From Piscibacillus halophilus (GTDB taxonomy: Bacteria > Bacillota > Bacilli > Bacillales > Alkalibacillaceae), in assembly GCF_900110685.1 (NCBI RefSeq), contig NZ_FOES01000001.1, forward strand, positions 173,086 to 237,085: 64,000 bases of DNA, written 5' to 3'. The first letter of the stretch is position 1; every line of letters starts with the position of its first letter. Of the stretch, positions 9,288 to 19,094 are shown one piece after another. The notes below the pieces were generated by a model. The model was not told the DNA's origin. It was given only the letters and a program-made list of their open reading frames with translations, and searched no databases. The translations under genes and the position numbers were made by a program.

Positions 9288-10820
9288 ATGGAATATGTAA
9301 TAGAAATGCTAGATATCAGAAAAGAATTTCCTGGTATTGTGGCAAATGATCAGATTAATTTGCAAGTCAAAAAGGGAGAAATACATGCTCTATTAGGTGA
9401 AAATGGTGCAGGTAAATCAACTTTAATGAATGTGCTTTTTGGCATTTATCAACCTGAAAAAGGTAATATAAGAGTTCAAGGTCAAGATGTACATATTACA
9501 AGTCCTAATATTGCGAATGAGTTAGGAATCGGGATGGTTCACCAACATTTTATGTTAGTAGACACTTTTACGGTAACAGAAAATATCGTTTTAGGTTCTG
9601 AACCCACAAAGGGTTTAAAAGTAAATATTTCTGAAGCGGAGAAAGAAGTTCAAAAAATTTCAGATCAGTACGGGCTTAGAGTAGATCCAAAAGCACTCGT
9701 ACGTGATATTTCAGTTGGAATGCAACAAAGAGTTGAAATCTTAAAAATGCTTTACAGACAAGCAGAAATCTTAATATTAGATGAACCAACAGCCGTTTTA
9801 ACACCACAGGAAATCGATGAACTCATGCAAATTATGAAGTCTTTAGTGAATGAAGGGAAGTCCATTATATTAATCACGCATAAGTTAAGTGAAATTATGC
9901 AGGTAGCAGATCGATGCACAGTCATTAGAAGAGGAAAAGGGATCGGTACTGTGAATGTTGATCAAACAACAACAAATGAACTAGCTTCAATGATGGTAGG
10001 GCGTGATGTTAGTTTCAAGACGGAAAAAGACCAAGCAAATCCTAAAGACCTAGTGTTAGATATTAAAGATCTAATTGTCAAAGATAATCGTGATGTCGAT
10101 ATGGTTCGTGGATTAAGCCTTAATGTCCGACAAGGTGAAATTGTAGGTATTGCAGGTGTTGATGGGAATGGACAGTCTGAGCTTATAGAAGCTATTACGG
10201 GTCTTCGAAAAGTCGAAGCTGGTGAGATTCTACTAAACAATGAATCTATTACCAACTTCAAACCACGTGATATTTATGAAAAAGGCTTGTCTCATATTCC
10301 ACAGGACAGACATAAATACGGCCTAGTATTAGATTATCCAATCGCTGAAAATATGGTTTTACAAACGTATTATCAAAAGCCTTTTTCATCTAAATGGGCA
10401 TTGAATTTTAAAGAAATTTATAATTATGCCAAAAAAATTATTAAAGAGTATGACGTACGTACTCCGAGTGAATCAACTTTGGCAAGGTCCCTGTCTGGAG
10501 GTAACCAGCAAAAAGCGATTATTGGACGTGAAATTGATCGATCTCCAGATTTATTAATTGCGGCTCAACCGACTCGTGGATTAGACGTTGGAGCTATAGA
10601 ATTCATTCATAAGAAATTAATTGAAGAACGTGATAAAGGTCGTGGAGTATTACTTATTTCATTTGAATTAGATGAAATTTTCAACCTCAGTGATCGAATT
10701 GCTGTCATTTATGAAGGGAAAATTGTCGCTGAAGTAAAACCAGATGAAACAAACCATGATGAGCTTGGCCTTCTAATGGCAGGAAGTAATGAGGAGAAAG
10801 CAGAGGTGAAGCACCCATGA
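9288..10820 (+). CDS. Nucleoside ABC transporter, double ATPase (YufO/NupO-like)
   Basis: 510 residues with two ABC ATPase domains in one chain. The first has Walker A GENGAGKST and Walker B LILDEPTA. The second has a degenerate Walker A (GVDGNGQS), signature LSGGNQQK and a Walker B region reading LLIAAQPTRG. This asymmetry is usual for the sugar/nucleoside importer subfamily. ATG 9288 is chosen over upstream codons because AGGGGTG precedes it by 5 nt and the N-terminus then aligns with the family. It overlaps the next permease gene by ATGA. Confidence 0.92.
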   Translation: MEYVIEMLDIRKEFPGIVANDQINLQVKKGEIHALLGENGAGKSTLMNVLFGIYQPEKGNIRVQGQDVHITSPNIANELGIGMVHQHFMLVDTFTVTENIVLGSEPTKGLKVNISEAEKEVQKISDQYGLRVDPKALVRDISVGMQQRVEILKMLYRQAEILILDEPTAVLTPQEIDELMQIMKSLVNEGKSIILITHKLSEIMQVADRCTVIRRGKGIGTVNVDQTTTNELASMMVGRDVSFKTEKDQANPKDLVLDIKDLIVKDNRDVDMVRGLSLNVRQGEIVGIAGVDGNGQSELIEAITGLRKVEAGEILLNNESITNFKPRDIYEKGLSHIPQDRHKYGLVLDYPIAENMVLQTYYQKPFSSKWALNFKEIYNYAKKIIKEYDVRTPSESTLARSLSGGNQQKAIIGREIDRSPDLLIAAQPTRGLDVGAIEFIHKKLIEERDKGRGVLLISFELDEIFNLSDRIAVIYEGKIVAEVKPDETNHDELGLLMAGSNEEKAEVKHP

Positions 10821-11899
10821 AATTACAAAAATTAACAGGTGTATGGATTCCGCTCGTTTCCATATTTTTCGGTTTACTAGCTGGTGCCATCATTATGCTT
10901 CTCTTTGGTTATAATCCTGTTGCTGGATATATTGCATTATGGAATGGTGCATTTGAGGAGCCGTATTATACAGGTGAAACGATTAGGTTGATAACACCTT
11001 ACATATTATCAGGTTTAGCCGTTGCCTTTGCTTTTCGAACTGGCTTACTTAATATTGGAGTTGAAGGTCAAGTATTAGTTGGTTGGCTGGCATCTGTTTG
11101 GATAGGGCTTGCTTTCAATTTACCGATGATCATTCATTTGCCATTAGCCATTATAGCTGCGATTATAGCTGGTGGATTATGGGGATTTATTCCTGGTTAT
11201 CTAAAAGCAAAATTTCATGTTCATGAAGTTATTATTACAATCATGATGAATTACGTTGCACTTTATTCAGTTAACGCTATTATACGTAATGTATTAACTG
11301 ATGGATCAGAACGTACTGAACACGTGGCTGAAACTGCTTCTTTAAAGGTGGAGTGGTTGACGCAATTAATGCCTAACTCCAATGTACATGCAGGGATTAT
11401 ATTAGCGGTAGGTGCTGCTTTATTTTATTGGTATTTCATAGAGAAGACAAAGTATGGATTTGAACTGAAAGCAGTCGGTTATAATTCGTATGCATCTGAA
11501 TATGCAGGGATGAGTGTGAAACGAAATATTATGGTTTCCATGGCGATTTCTGGTGGTTTTGCTGGACTAGCTGGAGCAATGGAAGGAATCGGAAACTTTG
11601 GCTATATGACGCTTAATAATGGTTTTACGAATATCGGTTTTGATGGTATTGCGATTGCGTTATTAGGTGGAAATACTGCAGTCGGTGTGGTCATGGCAGC
11701 AGGTTTATTCGGAGTTCTTAAAAACGGTGCCTTAAACATGCCTTTAAGTGCTGGAGTTCCACATGAATTAGTCGATATCATCACAGCTCTTATCATATTC
11801 TTTGTCGCTGCAAGTTATATGATAATCTTATTCAGAGAAAAGTTAACGAATATTTTTAATAATGTTAAAACTAAATTGCAAAAAGGGAGGGGGAAATAA
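10817..11899 (+). CDS. Nucleoside ABC transporter permease 1 (YufP/NupP-like)
   Basis: 360-residue integral membrane permease of the branched-chain amino acid/ribose-type family, with about ten hydrophobic helices and the conserved NIGVEGQ motif after the third. A long extracytoplasmic segment (~150-190) precedes the second half. Overlaps the ATPase gene by 4 nt and abuts the second permease gene, so the two permeases probably form a heterodimer. Confidence 0.92.
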   Translation: MKLQKLTGVWIPLVSIFFGLLAGAIIMLLFGYNPVAGYIALWNGAFEEPYYTGETIRLITPYILSGLAVAFAFRTGLLNIGVEGQVLVGWLASVWIGLAFNLPMIIHLPLAIIAAIIAGGLWGFIPGYLKAKFHVHEVIITIMMNYVALYSVNAIIRNVLTDGSERTEHVAETASLKVEWLTQLMPNSNVHAGIILAVGAALFYWYFIEKTKYGFELKAVGYNSYASEYAGMSVKRNIMVSMAISGGFAGLAGAMEGIGNFGYMTLNNGFTNIGFDGIAIALLGGNTAVGVVMAAGLFGVLKNGALNMPLSAGVPHELVDIITALIIFFVAASYMIILFREKLTNIFNNVKTKLQKGRGK

Positions 11900-12865
11900 A
11901 TGAGTGCCATCATTGATGTATTACAATCGATAATTCCGTCAGCTTTCATGTTTGCGACCCCTCTTATTTTTACCGCACTGGGTGGTGTCTTGAGTGAGCG
12001 CTCTGGAATTATAAACATTGGTCTAGAAGGTCTTATGATTATGGGAGCATTTGTTGGCGTCATCGTTAATTTAGAGCTTTATAATATCTTAGGTTCATCC
12101 TTAACTCCATGGGTTTCGATTTTGATTGCGGCAATTGTAGGAGCTTTGTTTGCTAGTTTACATGCAATTGCTACAGTGACGTTTAGGGCTGATCAAGTTG
12201 TAAGTGGTGTTGCGATTAACTTTTTAGCATTAGGTATCGGCCTATTCCTAATTAAACAAATTTATGGCAAAGGTCAAACAGACATGGTCCAAGGAATGCT
12301 TAGGTCGACCGATATACCACTTCTAAGTGATATCCCGATTATTGGACCCATCTTTTTTGAAAACACTTACTATACAAACTGGATTGCAGTCATTTTAGCG
12401 TTTGTCGTATGGTATGTCATCTTTAAAACACCATTTGGACTACGTTTAAGGTCTGTAGGCGAACACCCATTTGCGGCTGATTCGGTTGGTATTAATGTGA
12501 ATCGTATGAGATATATTGCTGTCATGTTATCAGGCTTCTTTGGTGGAGCAGGTGGTGCGATTTTTGCCCTTACCTTTGCAGGTAACTTTTATCAAGGCAC
12601 GATAAGTGGTCAAGGTTTTATCGCACTAGCCGCAGTCGTCTTTGGTAAATGGCATCCTATTGGCGCATTAGGGGCTGCATTGTTCTTTGGGGTTGCTCAA
12701 AGTTTAAGTGTTATCGGGAGCGGGATCCCATTATTACAAAACATTCCTTCCGTATACTTACAAATTGCACCTTATGTGTTAACGATTTTAGCCCTAGTAG
12801 GGTTAGTCGGCCGTGCAGAAGCACCGAAATCTCTAGGTACACCATTTGTTAAAGGCTCACGATAA
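11900..12865 (+). CDS. Nucleoside ABC transporter permease 2 (YufQ/NupQ-like)
   Basis: 321-residue membrane permease with the INIGLEGLM motif and a GHEHP-like loop region (VGEHPFAADS) that contacts the ATPase. It begins at the base after the stop of permease 1 and has a GGGAGGGGG ribosome site. It completes the importer with the lipoprotein and double ATPase. An intrinsic terminator follows. Confidence 0.92.
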   Translation: MSAIIDVLQSIIPSAFMFATPLIFTALGGVLSERSGIINIGLEGLMIMGAFVGVIVNLELYNILGSSLTPWVSILIAAIVGALFASLHAIATVTFRADQVVSGVAINFLALGIGLFLIKQIYGKGQTDMVQGMLRSTDIPLLSDIPIIGPIFFENTYYTNWIAVILAFVVWYVIFKTPFGLRLRSVGEHPFAADSVGINVNRMRYIAVMLSGFFGGAGGAIFALTFAGNFYQGTISGQGFIALAAVVFGKWHPIGALGAALFFGVAQSLSVIGSGIPLLQNIPSVYLQIAPYVLTILALVGLVGRAEAPKSLGTPFVKGSR

Positions 12866-12875
12866 CACTTTAAAG

Positions 12876-12908
12876 AAATCCCTTTCAATTGTTGAGAGGG
12901 ATTTTTTC
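12876..12908 (+). terminator. Terminator after nucleoside transporter operon
   Basis: AAATCCCT (12876-12883) pairs with AGGGATTT (12897-12904), followed by a T run. Confidence 0.85.
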
Positions 12909-12964
12909 GTATTGAATAGCTATTTAGGGTAGAATATAAGAAAGAGTAAAAAAGGAGGTATAAT

Positions 12965-14254
12965 ATGCCAAAATTAACCCATCAACAATATGAGAAAAGT
13001 GAATATAATTTGCACCTTATTCAGACTAAAAAGTTTAAAACAAATACAGTGGCATTAAAGTTCGCACGTCCTTTAGAGCGTGAAAATATAACGGAGCGTG
13101 CGTTGCTCCCGTTCGTCTTGCAAAAAGGAACTAAGCTATACCCAACTGAAAAAGAATTACGTCTTAAATTAGATGAATTATATGGAGCAAAATTCTCAAT
13201 TAACTCAGGAAAAAAAGGTGAAAATCATGTTATTACCTTTGTTCTTGATTTTGCGAACGATAAATTTATTCCGGATACGAACCAATTAGTCAGGGATTGT
13301 CTTCAATTTCTTTATGAAGTAGCGGCTAATCCGAAAGCTGAAAATGGTTCTTTTGATGAGGCCATTGTCAATAAAGAAAAGGAAACGCTAACGAATAAAA
13401 TAAAGTCCATAGTTGATGAAAAAATGCAATACGCAAATATGCGTTTAATTGATGAGATGTGTGAAGGTGAAAAATATAGTATCCATTCTCACGGTTACTT
13501 AGATGACATGGATCAAATAGATGCTCAAAGTATATATAAAACCTATCAACAAATGATTCACGAGGACGCATTGGATGTGTTTTTTGTAGGAGATTTTGAA
13601 GAACAAGATGTTAAGCCTGTCATTGAAGAAGTGTTAACATTTGATCGGAAGCCTTCGGTTGAAGTCGTCCGTTCAGAACCAACACGTGCTGATCAGGTTG
13701 AAACCGTAACGGAAAAACAAAAAATTCAACAGGCAAAACTCCATTTAGGCTATCGTACAGGGATTACATACCGTGACCCAGACTATCGAGTGCTTCAGAT
13801 GTTTAACGGTATTTTTGGAATGTTCCCTCATTCAAAGCTGTTTCTTAATGTACGCGAGAAACATTCATTAGCGTATTATGCAGCTTCACGTATTGAAAGT
13901 AACAAAGGGCTTCTACTTGTATTTAGTGGTATTGCACCTGACAAATTTGAACAAGCCCGAGATATTATCATCCAACAGCATGAAGACATTAAGAATGGAA
14001 AAATTAGTGACGAAGAAATTGACCAAACGAAAAAAGCTATTACACATCAGTTAAAAGAAACCATTGATCGAGCTGGTGGTATGGTGGAGTTCTTCTATCA
14101 ACAAGTCATAGCAGGTGAATTTCAAGATATTGAACAAATTTTTGATTCGATTGAACAAACAAGCAAAGATGATATTGTCAGAGTAGCAAATAAGGTGGAA
14201 CTCGATACGGTTTATTTCTTAACTGCTGAAGACGGAGGTGAAGGGAATGAATAA
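12965..14254 (+). CDS. ymfF: M16-family peptidase-like protein YmfF (zinc motif missing)
   Basis: 429 residues with the M16 (insulinase/processing protease) fold. Where active members carry HxxEH, this protein reads LLPFVLQKGT, so it should not bind catalytic zinc. Such proteins pair with an active partner, and ymfH, overlapping by 8 nt, has the intact motif. The physiological substrate is unknown. The RBS is AAAGGAGG. It heads a ymfF-ymfH-ymfI operon. Confidence 0.85.
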   Translation: MPKLTHQQYEKSEYNLHLIQTKKFKTNTVALKFARPLERENITERALLPFVLQKGTKLYPTEKELRLKLDELYGAKFSINSGKKGENHVITFVLDFANDKFIPDTNQLVRDCLQFLYEVAANPKAENGSFDEAIVNKEKETLTNKIKSIVDEKMQYANMRLIDEMCEGEKYSIHSHGYLDDMDQIDAQSIYKTYQQMIHEDALDVFFVGDFEEQDVKPVIEEVLTFDRKPSVEVVRSEPTRADQVETVTEKQKIQQAKLHLGYRTGITYRDPDYRVLQMFNGIFGMFPHSKLFLNVREKHSLAYYAASRIESNKGLLLVFSGIAPDKFEQARDIIIQQHEDIKNGKISDEEIDQTKKAITHQLKETIDRAGGMVEFFYQQVIAGEFQDIEQIFDSIEQTSKDDIVRVANKVELDTVYFLTAEDGGEGNE

Positions 14255-15539
14255 AATTGAAATCCCACGCATTAATGAACATATGTATCATGAGACGCTA
14301 GAAAATGGACTCGATGTGTTTCTATATCCAAAGCCAGAAGTCGAAAAGACGTTTGCTATTTTTTCAACCAAATACGGTTCTATTGACCAAACATTTACTC
14401 CAATCGGTGAAAATGAAAAAGTTACGGTTCCCGATGGAATTGCTCACTTTTTAGAGCATAAAATGTTTGAAAAAGAAGATGGTGATGTCTTTCAACACTT
14501 CTCAGGAAGAGGAGCATCAGCCAATGCATTTACCTCTTTTACTCAAACAGCTTATTTATTCTCCAGTACTACAGAGGAAGAGAAGAATGTGGAGACGTTA
14601 TTAGATTTTGTACAGGACCCATATTTTACAGAAAAAACAGTTGAAAAAGAAAAGGGAATCATAGAACAAGAGATTAAAATGTATGATGACCAAGCAGACT
14701 GGCGCTTGTTCTTCGGTACAATCGGATCGCTATATGAAAATCACCCAGTCAGAATTGATATTGCGGGTACAGTTGAATCGATATATGAAATTACTCATGA
14801 AGATTTATATACGTGCTACAACACGTTCTACCACCCATCTAACATGTCGATCTTCGTCATCGGTAATTTTGATTTGGATAGCATGACTGATCTAATTAAA
14901 AATAACCAAGATAATAAAACATTTGATAAGCCAAATGGTATAGACCGCTTCTATGGAGAAGAAGCTGATCATGTCTACAAACCCGTTGAGAAAATCTATA
15001 TGCCAGTGACGACCCCGAAATGTATGGTAGCGGTAAAAGAAAAGAAAGACCAACTAAAGAAAGATCAATTGCTTAAAAATGATTTAATTCGTGATATGAT
15101 TTTAGACCTATATTTTTCTAAAAGTGGTTCGTATTATGAAAAGCTTTATCAAGAGGGGTTAGTGATCGATAAGCTAAGATTAGAACAATACTTAGAAGAA
15201 TCATTTGGGTTTGCAGCAATTGGCGGTAGTACGACAAAACCAGAGGAATTTGGGGACAAAGTTAAAGAAATGCTTCTATCGATTAAAAATGATCCGATTA
15301 AACAAGAGGAATTCGAACGGGCTAAAAAGAAAAAATATGGAGAATTAATCAGGGAGTTTAACGAGCTTGAAGGTACAGCTAACACCATTATTCATTATCA
15401 TCATTTAGGTATTGATTATCGTGAAGTGTTTCAAGTACTAGAACAGTTAACCTTAGACGATGTAAATAATGCAACCCATGAGTGGATTGCAGAAGACCGT
15501 ATTTCCATTTGTATGGTGTTACCAGAGGGTGAGCAATAA
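14247..15539 (+). CDS. ymfH: M16-family zinc peptidase YmfH
   Basis: 430-residue M16 metallopeptidase with the inverted zinc motif HFLEH at residues 67-71 and a glutamate-rich helix (EKEKGIIEQEI) about 75 residues later supplying the third ligand. ATG 14247 is used rather than GTG 14238, because GGAGG (14234-14238) is 8 nt before the ATG and overlaps the GTG. Likely acts as a heterodimer with the inactive YmfF. Confidence 0.88.
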   Translation: MNKIEIPRINEHMYHETLENGLDVFLYPKPEVEKTFAIFSTKYGSIDQTFTPIGENEKVTVPDGIAHFLEHKMFEKEDGDVFQHFSGRGASANAFTSFTQTAYLFSSTTEEEKNVETLLDFVQDPYFTEKTVEKEKGIIEQEIKMYDDQADWRLFFGTIGSLYENHPVRIDIAGTVESIYEITHEDLYTCYNTFYHPSNMSIFVIGNFDLDSMTDLIKNNQDNKTFDKPNGIDRFYGEEADHVYKPVEKIYMPVTTPKCMVAVKEKKDQLKKDQLLKNDLIRDMILDLYFSKSGSYYEKLYQEGLVIDKLRLEQYLEESFGFAAIGGSTTKPEEFGDKVKEMLLSIKNDPIKQEEFERAKKKKYGELIREFNELEGTANTIIHYHHLGIDYREVFQVLEQLTLDDVNNATHEWIAEDRISICMVLPEGEQ

Positions 15540-16259
15540 TTGAAACAAACCGTATTAATTGTTGGTGCGAGTGGTGAAATTGGTCAAGCTGTTGCAAGGG
15601 AATTTGCTAGCCATCCATATCAATTTATTTTACATTACAATCAAAATAAAGAAGCTATTGATCAATTAATGAACGAGTTAGGTGAGGATCAAGTTTTAAT
15701 GACTATTCAGGCTGATTTATCACAACCCTCTGTTGATCAAATGATGATGTCAATCCCTTTTCAGGTTGACATCATCATTTTTGCTCAAGGAGAAGCACAC
15801 TATGGTCTATTAACCGAAACATCATCAAATACAATAGACAAATTATATAACATTCATGTTAAATCCACGATTGAGATTGTGAAGTTATATTTACCTAGAA
15901 TGATCAAGATGAAGAATGGAAAAATAATTATCGTCACTTCGATTTGGGGTGAGATTGGTGCCAGTCATGAGGTCATCTATTCAACTATGAAAGGTGCACA
16001 AACTTCTTTTGTAAAAGCATTAGCAAAAGAAGTCGGACAATCTGAAATACAAGTTAATGCTGTGAGTCCTGGAATCATTCAAACGAGAATGAATCAACAT
16101 TTAACGGATCATGAATTACAAGAATTTTTAACTGATGTTCCTCTAGGGAAAATGGGAACGGTACAAGATGTGGCTAAAGCTGTCTTATTTTTATGTTCAC
16201 CTGATGCTTCATACATACAAGGCCAAGTTATAAGAGTTAATGGTGGTCAATTATCTTGA
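15540..16259 (+). CDS. ymfI: Short-chain dehydrogenase/reductase YmfI
   Basis: 239-residue SDR with the N-terminal nucleotide motif GASGEIG, the catalytic YSTMK (Y-x3-K) and the C-terminal GQVIRVNGG typical of 3-oxoacyl-ACP reductase-like members. The substrate cannot be told from sequence. Starts at TTG directly after the ymfH stop, with GAGGGTGAG upstream, so it is co-translated with the two M16 genes. Confidence 0.85.
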   Translation: MKQTVLIVGASGEIGQAVAREFASHPYQFILHYNQNKEAIDQLMNELGEDQVLMTIQADLSQPSVDQMMMSIPFQVDIIIFAQGEAHYGLLTETSSNTIDKLYNIHVKSTIEIVKLYLPRMIKMKNGKIIIVTSIWGEIGASHEVIYSTMKGAQTSFVKALAKEVGQSEIQVNAVSPGIIQTRMNQHLTDHELQEFLTDVPLGKMGTVQDVAKAVLFLCSPDASYIQGQVIRVNGGQLS

Positions 16260-16329
16260 AGAATATGTGTATAATGTTAGCTCTTCCGTAAAAAATAATA
16301 ATTGAAAGTATGTCAAAGGAGGAACTAAC

Positions 16330-16590
16330 ATGTCCGTATTAGATAATTTTGAACAGTGGAAAGACTTCTTAGGCGATCGTTTACATCAAGCTCAACAAAA
16401 TGGAGTACCACAAGAAACGATTAACGAATTAGCTTATGAAGTTGGAGAGCATTTATCGACACAGGTCGATGCTAAAAATGATGAAGAAGCAATTCTTCGT
16501 GATTTATGGAATGCTGCTTCTGAAGAAGAGCGTCATGCACTTGCTAGTACGATGGTTAAATTAGTTCAAAACGAAGGAACCGATCGTTAA
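16330..16590 (+). CDS. ymfJ: DUF3243 protein YmfJ
   Basis: 86-residue acidic, helical cytosolic protein of the DUF3243 family, in its conserved place after ymfI. RBS is AAAGGAGG. TATAAT at 16270-16275 in the upstream gap suggests its own promoter, though no convincing -35 is seen. No function is known. A terminator follows. Confidence 0.75.
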   Translation: MSVLDNFEQWKDFLGDRLHQAQQNGVPQETINELAYEVGEHLSTQVDAKNDEEAILRDLWNAASEEERHALASTMVKLVQNEGTDR

Positions 16591-16598
16591 TTTTTCTC

Positions 16599-16636
16599 TC
16601 CCGAAAGGTGTCATATCTTTCGGGATTTCCTTTTAT
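16599..16636 (+). terminator. Terminator after ymfJ
   Basis: TCCCGAAAG (16599-16607) and CTTTCGGGA (16617-16625) form a perfect 9-bp stem followed by a T-rich tract. Confidence 0.85.
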
Positions 16637-16771
16637 GGCTCGGTATATAATATGAATAATAGGATTTTCATGTAAAAAATGACAAACAGTCTTTTATTAT
16701 GGTGAAAAATAATTTATTATAGTATTAACATTGTTAATTATTTCATATTGGACTTGGTTGGAGGGCTTGAC

Positions 16772-17566
16772 ATGGATGAACGTAAAGATTGGTATTTAGA
16801 ATATGAGATTCTACATAACCGACCAGGTTTATTAGGAGATATTGCTTCATTATTAGGAATGTTATCCATCAATATTATTATGATTAATGGAGTTGAGGAT
16901 AACCACCGCGGGATGCTTTTATTATCTAAAGAAGATAAACAAATGAAGCGTCTCGTTACTATACTAGATACGATGCAAACCATTCAAGTGAAAAAAATTC
17001 GACGACCCAAATTACGAGATCGGTTAGCCGTGATGCATGGTAGATACATAAAGAGCGATTCGGATGATAAAAAGACATTTAGATTTGTCAGGGATGAATT
17101 AGGGATTTTAGTCGATTTTATGGCGGAATTGTTTAATAAAGAAGGTCACGTGTTAATAGGTATTAGAGGAATGCCACGTGTAGGTAAAACTGAATCCGTC
17201 GTTGCAGCAAGTGTTTGTGCTAATAAAAAGTGGTTGTTCTTATCAAGTACATTATTAAAACAAACAGTTAGAAGTCAATTAATTAAACACGAATATCATA
17301 AAGATTATTTATATATCTTAGATGGAATCGTATCTGTAAAGCGTTCGAGTGAAAAACATTGGCAGGTCATTCGAGAAGTGATGCAGTTGCCTGCGGTAAA
17401 AGTGGTTGAACATCCTGATGTATTTGTTCAACATTCAGAATATTCACTTGATGATTTTGATTATTTTATTGAGTTAAGGAACAATGAAGACGAAGAAATT
17501 ACGTATGAAGAAATTAATAAACCTCAGTTTGATGAACAAGATGGTTTCTCGATGTTTGATTTCTAA
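16772..17566 (+). CDS. ymfK: DUF3388 protein YmfK
   Basis: 264-residue protein of the DUF3388 family. An ACT-like N-terminal region (YEILHNRPGLLGDIASLLGM) is followed by a segment with a P-loop-like GMPRVGKTES (around residue 140), suggesting nucleotide binding. ATG 16772 is preferred because GGAGGG ends 6 nt upstream; TTG 16748 has no ribosome site. Function unknown. It lies just before the RodZ-like gene, as in B. subtilis. Confidence 0.75.
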   Translation: MDERKDWYLEYEILHNRPGLLGDIASLLGMLSINIIMINGVEDNHRGMLLLSKEDKQMKRLVTILDTMQTIQVKKIRRPKLRDRLAVMHGRYIKSDSDDKKTFRFVRDELGILVDFMAELFNKEGHVLIGIRGMPRVGKTESVVAASVCANKKWLFLSSTLLKQTVRSQLIKHEYHKDYLYILDGIVSVKRSSEKHWQVIREVMQLPAVKVVEHPDVFVQHSEYSLDDFDYFIELRNNEDEEITYEEINKPQFDEQDGFSMFDF

Positions 17567-17586
17567 AAAATTGGACGGTGTTAGGC

Positions 17587-18456
17587 ATGCAATTAGGTGA
17601 AAAGCTTAAAGAAGCTAGAGAAGAACAAGGATTATCATTAGATCATATCCAAAAAGAGACAAAAATACAAAAGAGATATTTAGAATCACTCGAAAAAAAC
17701 GATTGGTCTGTATTACCAGGACAGTTTTATGTTAGAGCATTTGTAAGAGAGTATGCAGAAGCTGTAGGATTAGATGGGGATGCGTTATTAGAAGAACATA
17801 AGGAAGAATTACCAACACACACAGATCAACCATATGAATATGTAACACCTTCAAGATCAAACCGTACATCAGATGGTTCGAACCCAATGTTTAATTTTTT
17901 GCCTAAATTATTAGTGGTTCTATTAGTTGTGGTTATATTATTTGCCATCTATTATGCAGTCATTAATTTAATGGAACCAGGTGATTCTTCACCAGCTGAC
18001 TCTAATGATGATAATATTATTACGGCTCCAGAGGATGAAGAGGAAGAAGAACCAGCAGAAGAAGAGGAAGAACAGGATACTGAAGAGAATGAAGAAGAGG
18101 TTGAAGAGGAGCCTGAAGAACCTTCAACACAAATTGAAGTTGCTTCAAGTGATGAAAGTAGTGTGACGACAAACTATGAAGTTAGTAATACTGATCAATT
18201 AAATCTATCTTTAGAATCCACAGGTGAAAACTGGTTAGAAATTAAAGGGGATTCTGTTTATTTTTCAGGATTCATTAACAATGACAACTCTCCTTTAGAA
18301 TATGAAATTGAAGAGGATCAAGTTCATTTGAACATTGGGAGTACTCAAGGGTTAACGATTTATGTTAATGGAGAAGAATTAGATTATGAATTTGACCCTG
18401 AAGAGAACGATGATTATATACGTCAACATATCTACATTGATTTAGTGGAAGAATAA
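17587..18456 (+). CDS. ymfM: RodZ-like helix-turn-helix membrane protein (YmfM)
   Basis: 289 residues: an N-terminal Xre-type helix-turn-helix (~1-70), one membrane helix (~100-125), a very acidic linker rich in Glu (~140-180) and a C-terminal DUF4115-like beta domain outside the cell. This is the RodZ architecture, which links MreB to the membrane during elongation. ATG 17587 is taken over GTG 17578, as GGTG lies 6 nt upstream. pgsA follows after a terminator. Confidence 0.85.
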   Translation: MQLGEKLKEAREEQGLSLDHIQKETKIQKRYLESLEKNDWSVLPGQFYVRAFVREYAEAVGLDGDALLEEHKEELPTHTDQPYEYVTPSRSNRTSDGSNPMFNFLPKLLVVLLVVVILFAIYYAVINLMEPGDSSPADSNDDNIITAPEDEEEEEPAEEEEEQDTEENEEEVEEEPEEPSTQIEVASSDESSVTTNYEVSNTDQLNLSLESTGENWLEIKGDSVYFSGFINNDNSPLEYEIEEDQVHLNIGSTQGLTIYVNGEELDYEFDPEENDDYIRQHIYIDLVEE

Positions 18457-18461
18457 GTGAT

Positions 18462-18495
18462 AATCCTTTGCCCCTAAGCAAAGGATTTATTTCAT
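18462..18495 (+). terminator. Terminator after ymfM
   Basis: AATCCTTTGC (18462-18471) and GCAAAGGATT (18478-18487) form a perfect 10-bp stem followed by TATTT. The short T run suggests partial read-through to pgsA. Confidence 0.7.
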
Positions 18496-18515
18496 GTTTA
18501 CTGGAGGTCTAACAA

Positions 18516-19094
18516 ATGAATATACCAAATAAAATTACAATTTCACGTATTTTTCTAATCCCGATTTTTATTGTGTTATTAGTCGTACCATTTAATTGGG
18601 ACACCTACTCCATTGGGGAATATGATCTTCCTCTCAGTCACTTAATAGCAGGTATCTTGTTTCTTTTAGCTTCATTAACTGATTGGGTAGATGGCTATTA
18701 TGCGAGAAAATATAATTTAGTAACGAATTTAGGAAAGTTTTTAGATCCATTAGCAGATAAGTTATTAGTATCGGCTGCATTAATTTGTTTAGTCGAACTA
18801 GGTTTAGCATCAGCATGGTTAGTGATCATTATTATTAGTCGAGAGTTTGCGGTGACTGGATTACGTTTAGTTGCTGCAGGCGAAGGGATTGTTTTAGCGG
18901 CTAGTCAGATGGGAAAATTAAAAACGACTTTACAAATTGGTGCTGCAGGATTTTTATTACTACATCACTTCCCATTTTCTTATATCGGATTACCGATTGG
19001 AACCATCTTTTTATATGCAGCAACACTTGTTACGGTTATTTCCGGTGTCGATTACTTTAAGAAAAACTGGCATGTTATGAGGGATTCAAAATGA
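18516..19094 (+). CDS. pgsA: CDP-diacylglycerol-glycerol-3-phosphate phosphatidyltransferase
   Basis: 192-residue membrane enzyme that makes phosphatidylglycerophosphate, the precursor of phosphatidylglycerol. It has the CDP-alcohol phosphatidyltransferase motif D-G-x2-A-R-x8-G-x3-D-x3-D (seen from DWVDGYYARK to FLDPLADK) and about five membrane helices. Overlaps cinA by ATGA (19091-19094). Confidence 0.95.
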   Translation: MNIPNKITISRIFLIPIFIVLLVVPFNWDTYSIGEYDLPLSHLIAGILFLLASLTDWVDGYYARKYNLVTNLGKFLDPLADKLLVSAALICLVELGLASAWLVIIIISREFAVTGLRLVAAGEGIVLAASQMGKLKTTLQIGAAGFLLLHHFPFSYIGLPIGTIFLYAATLVTVISGVDYFKKNWHVMRDSK

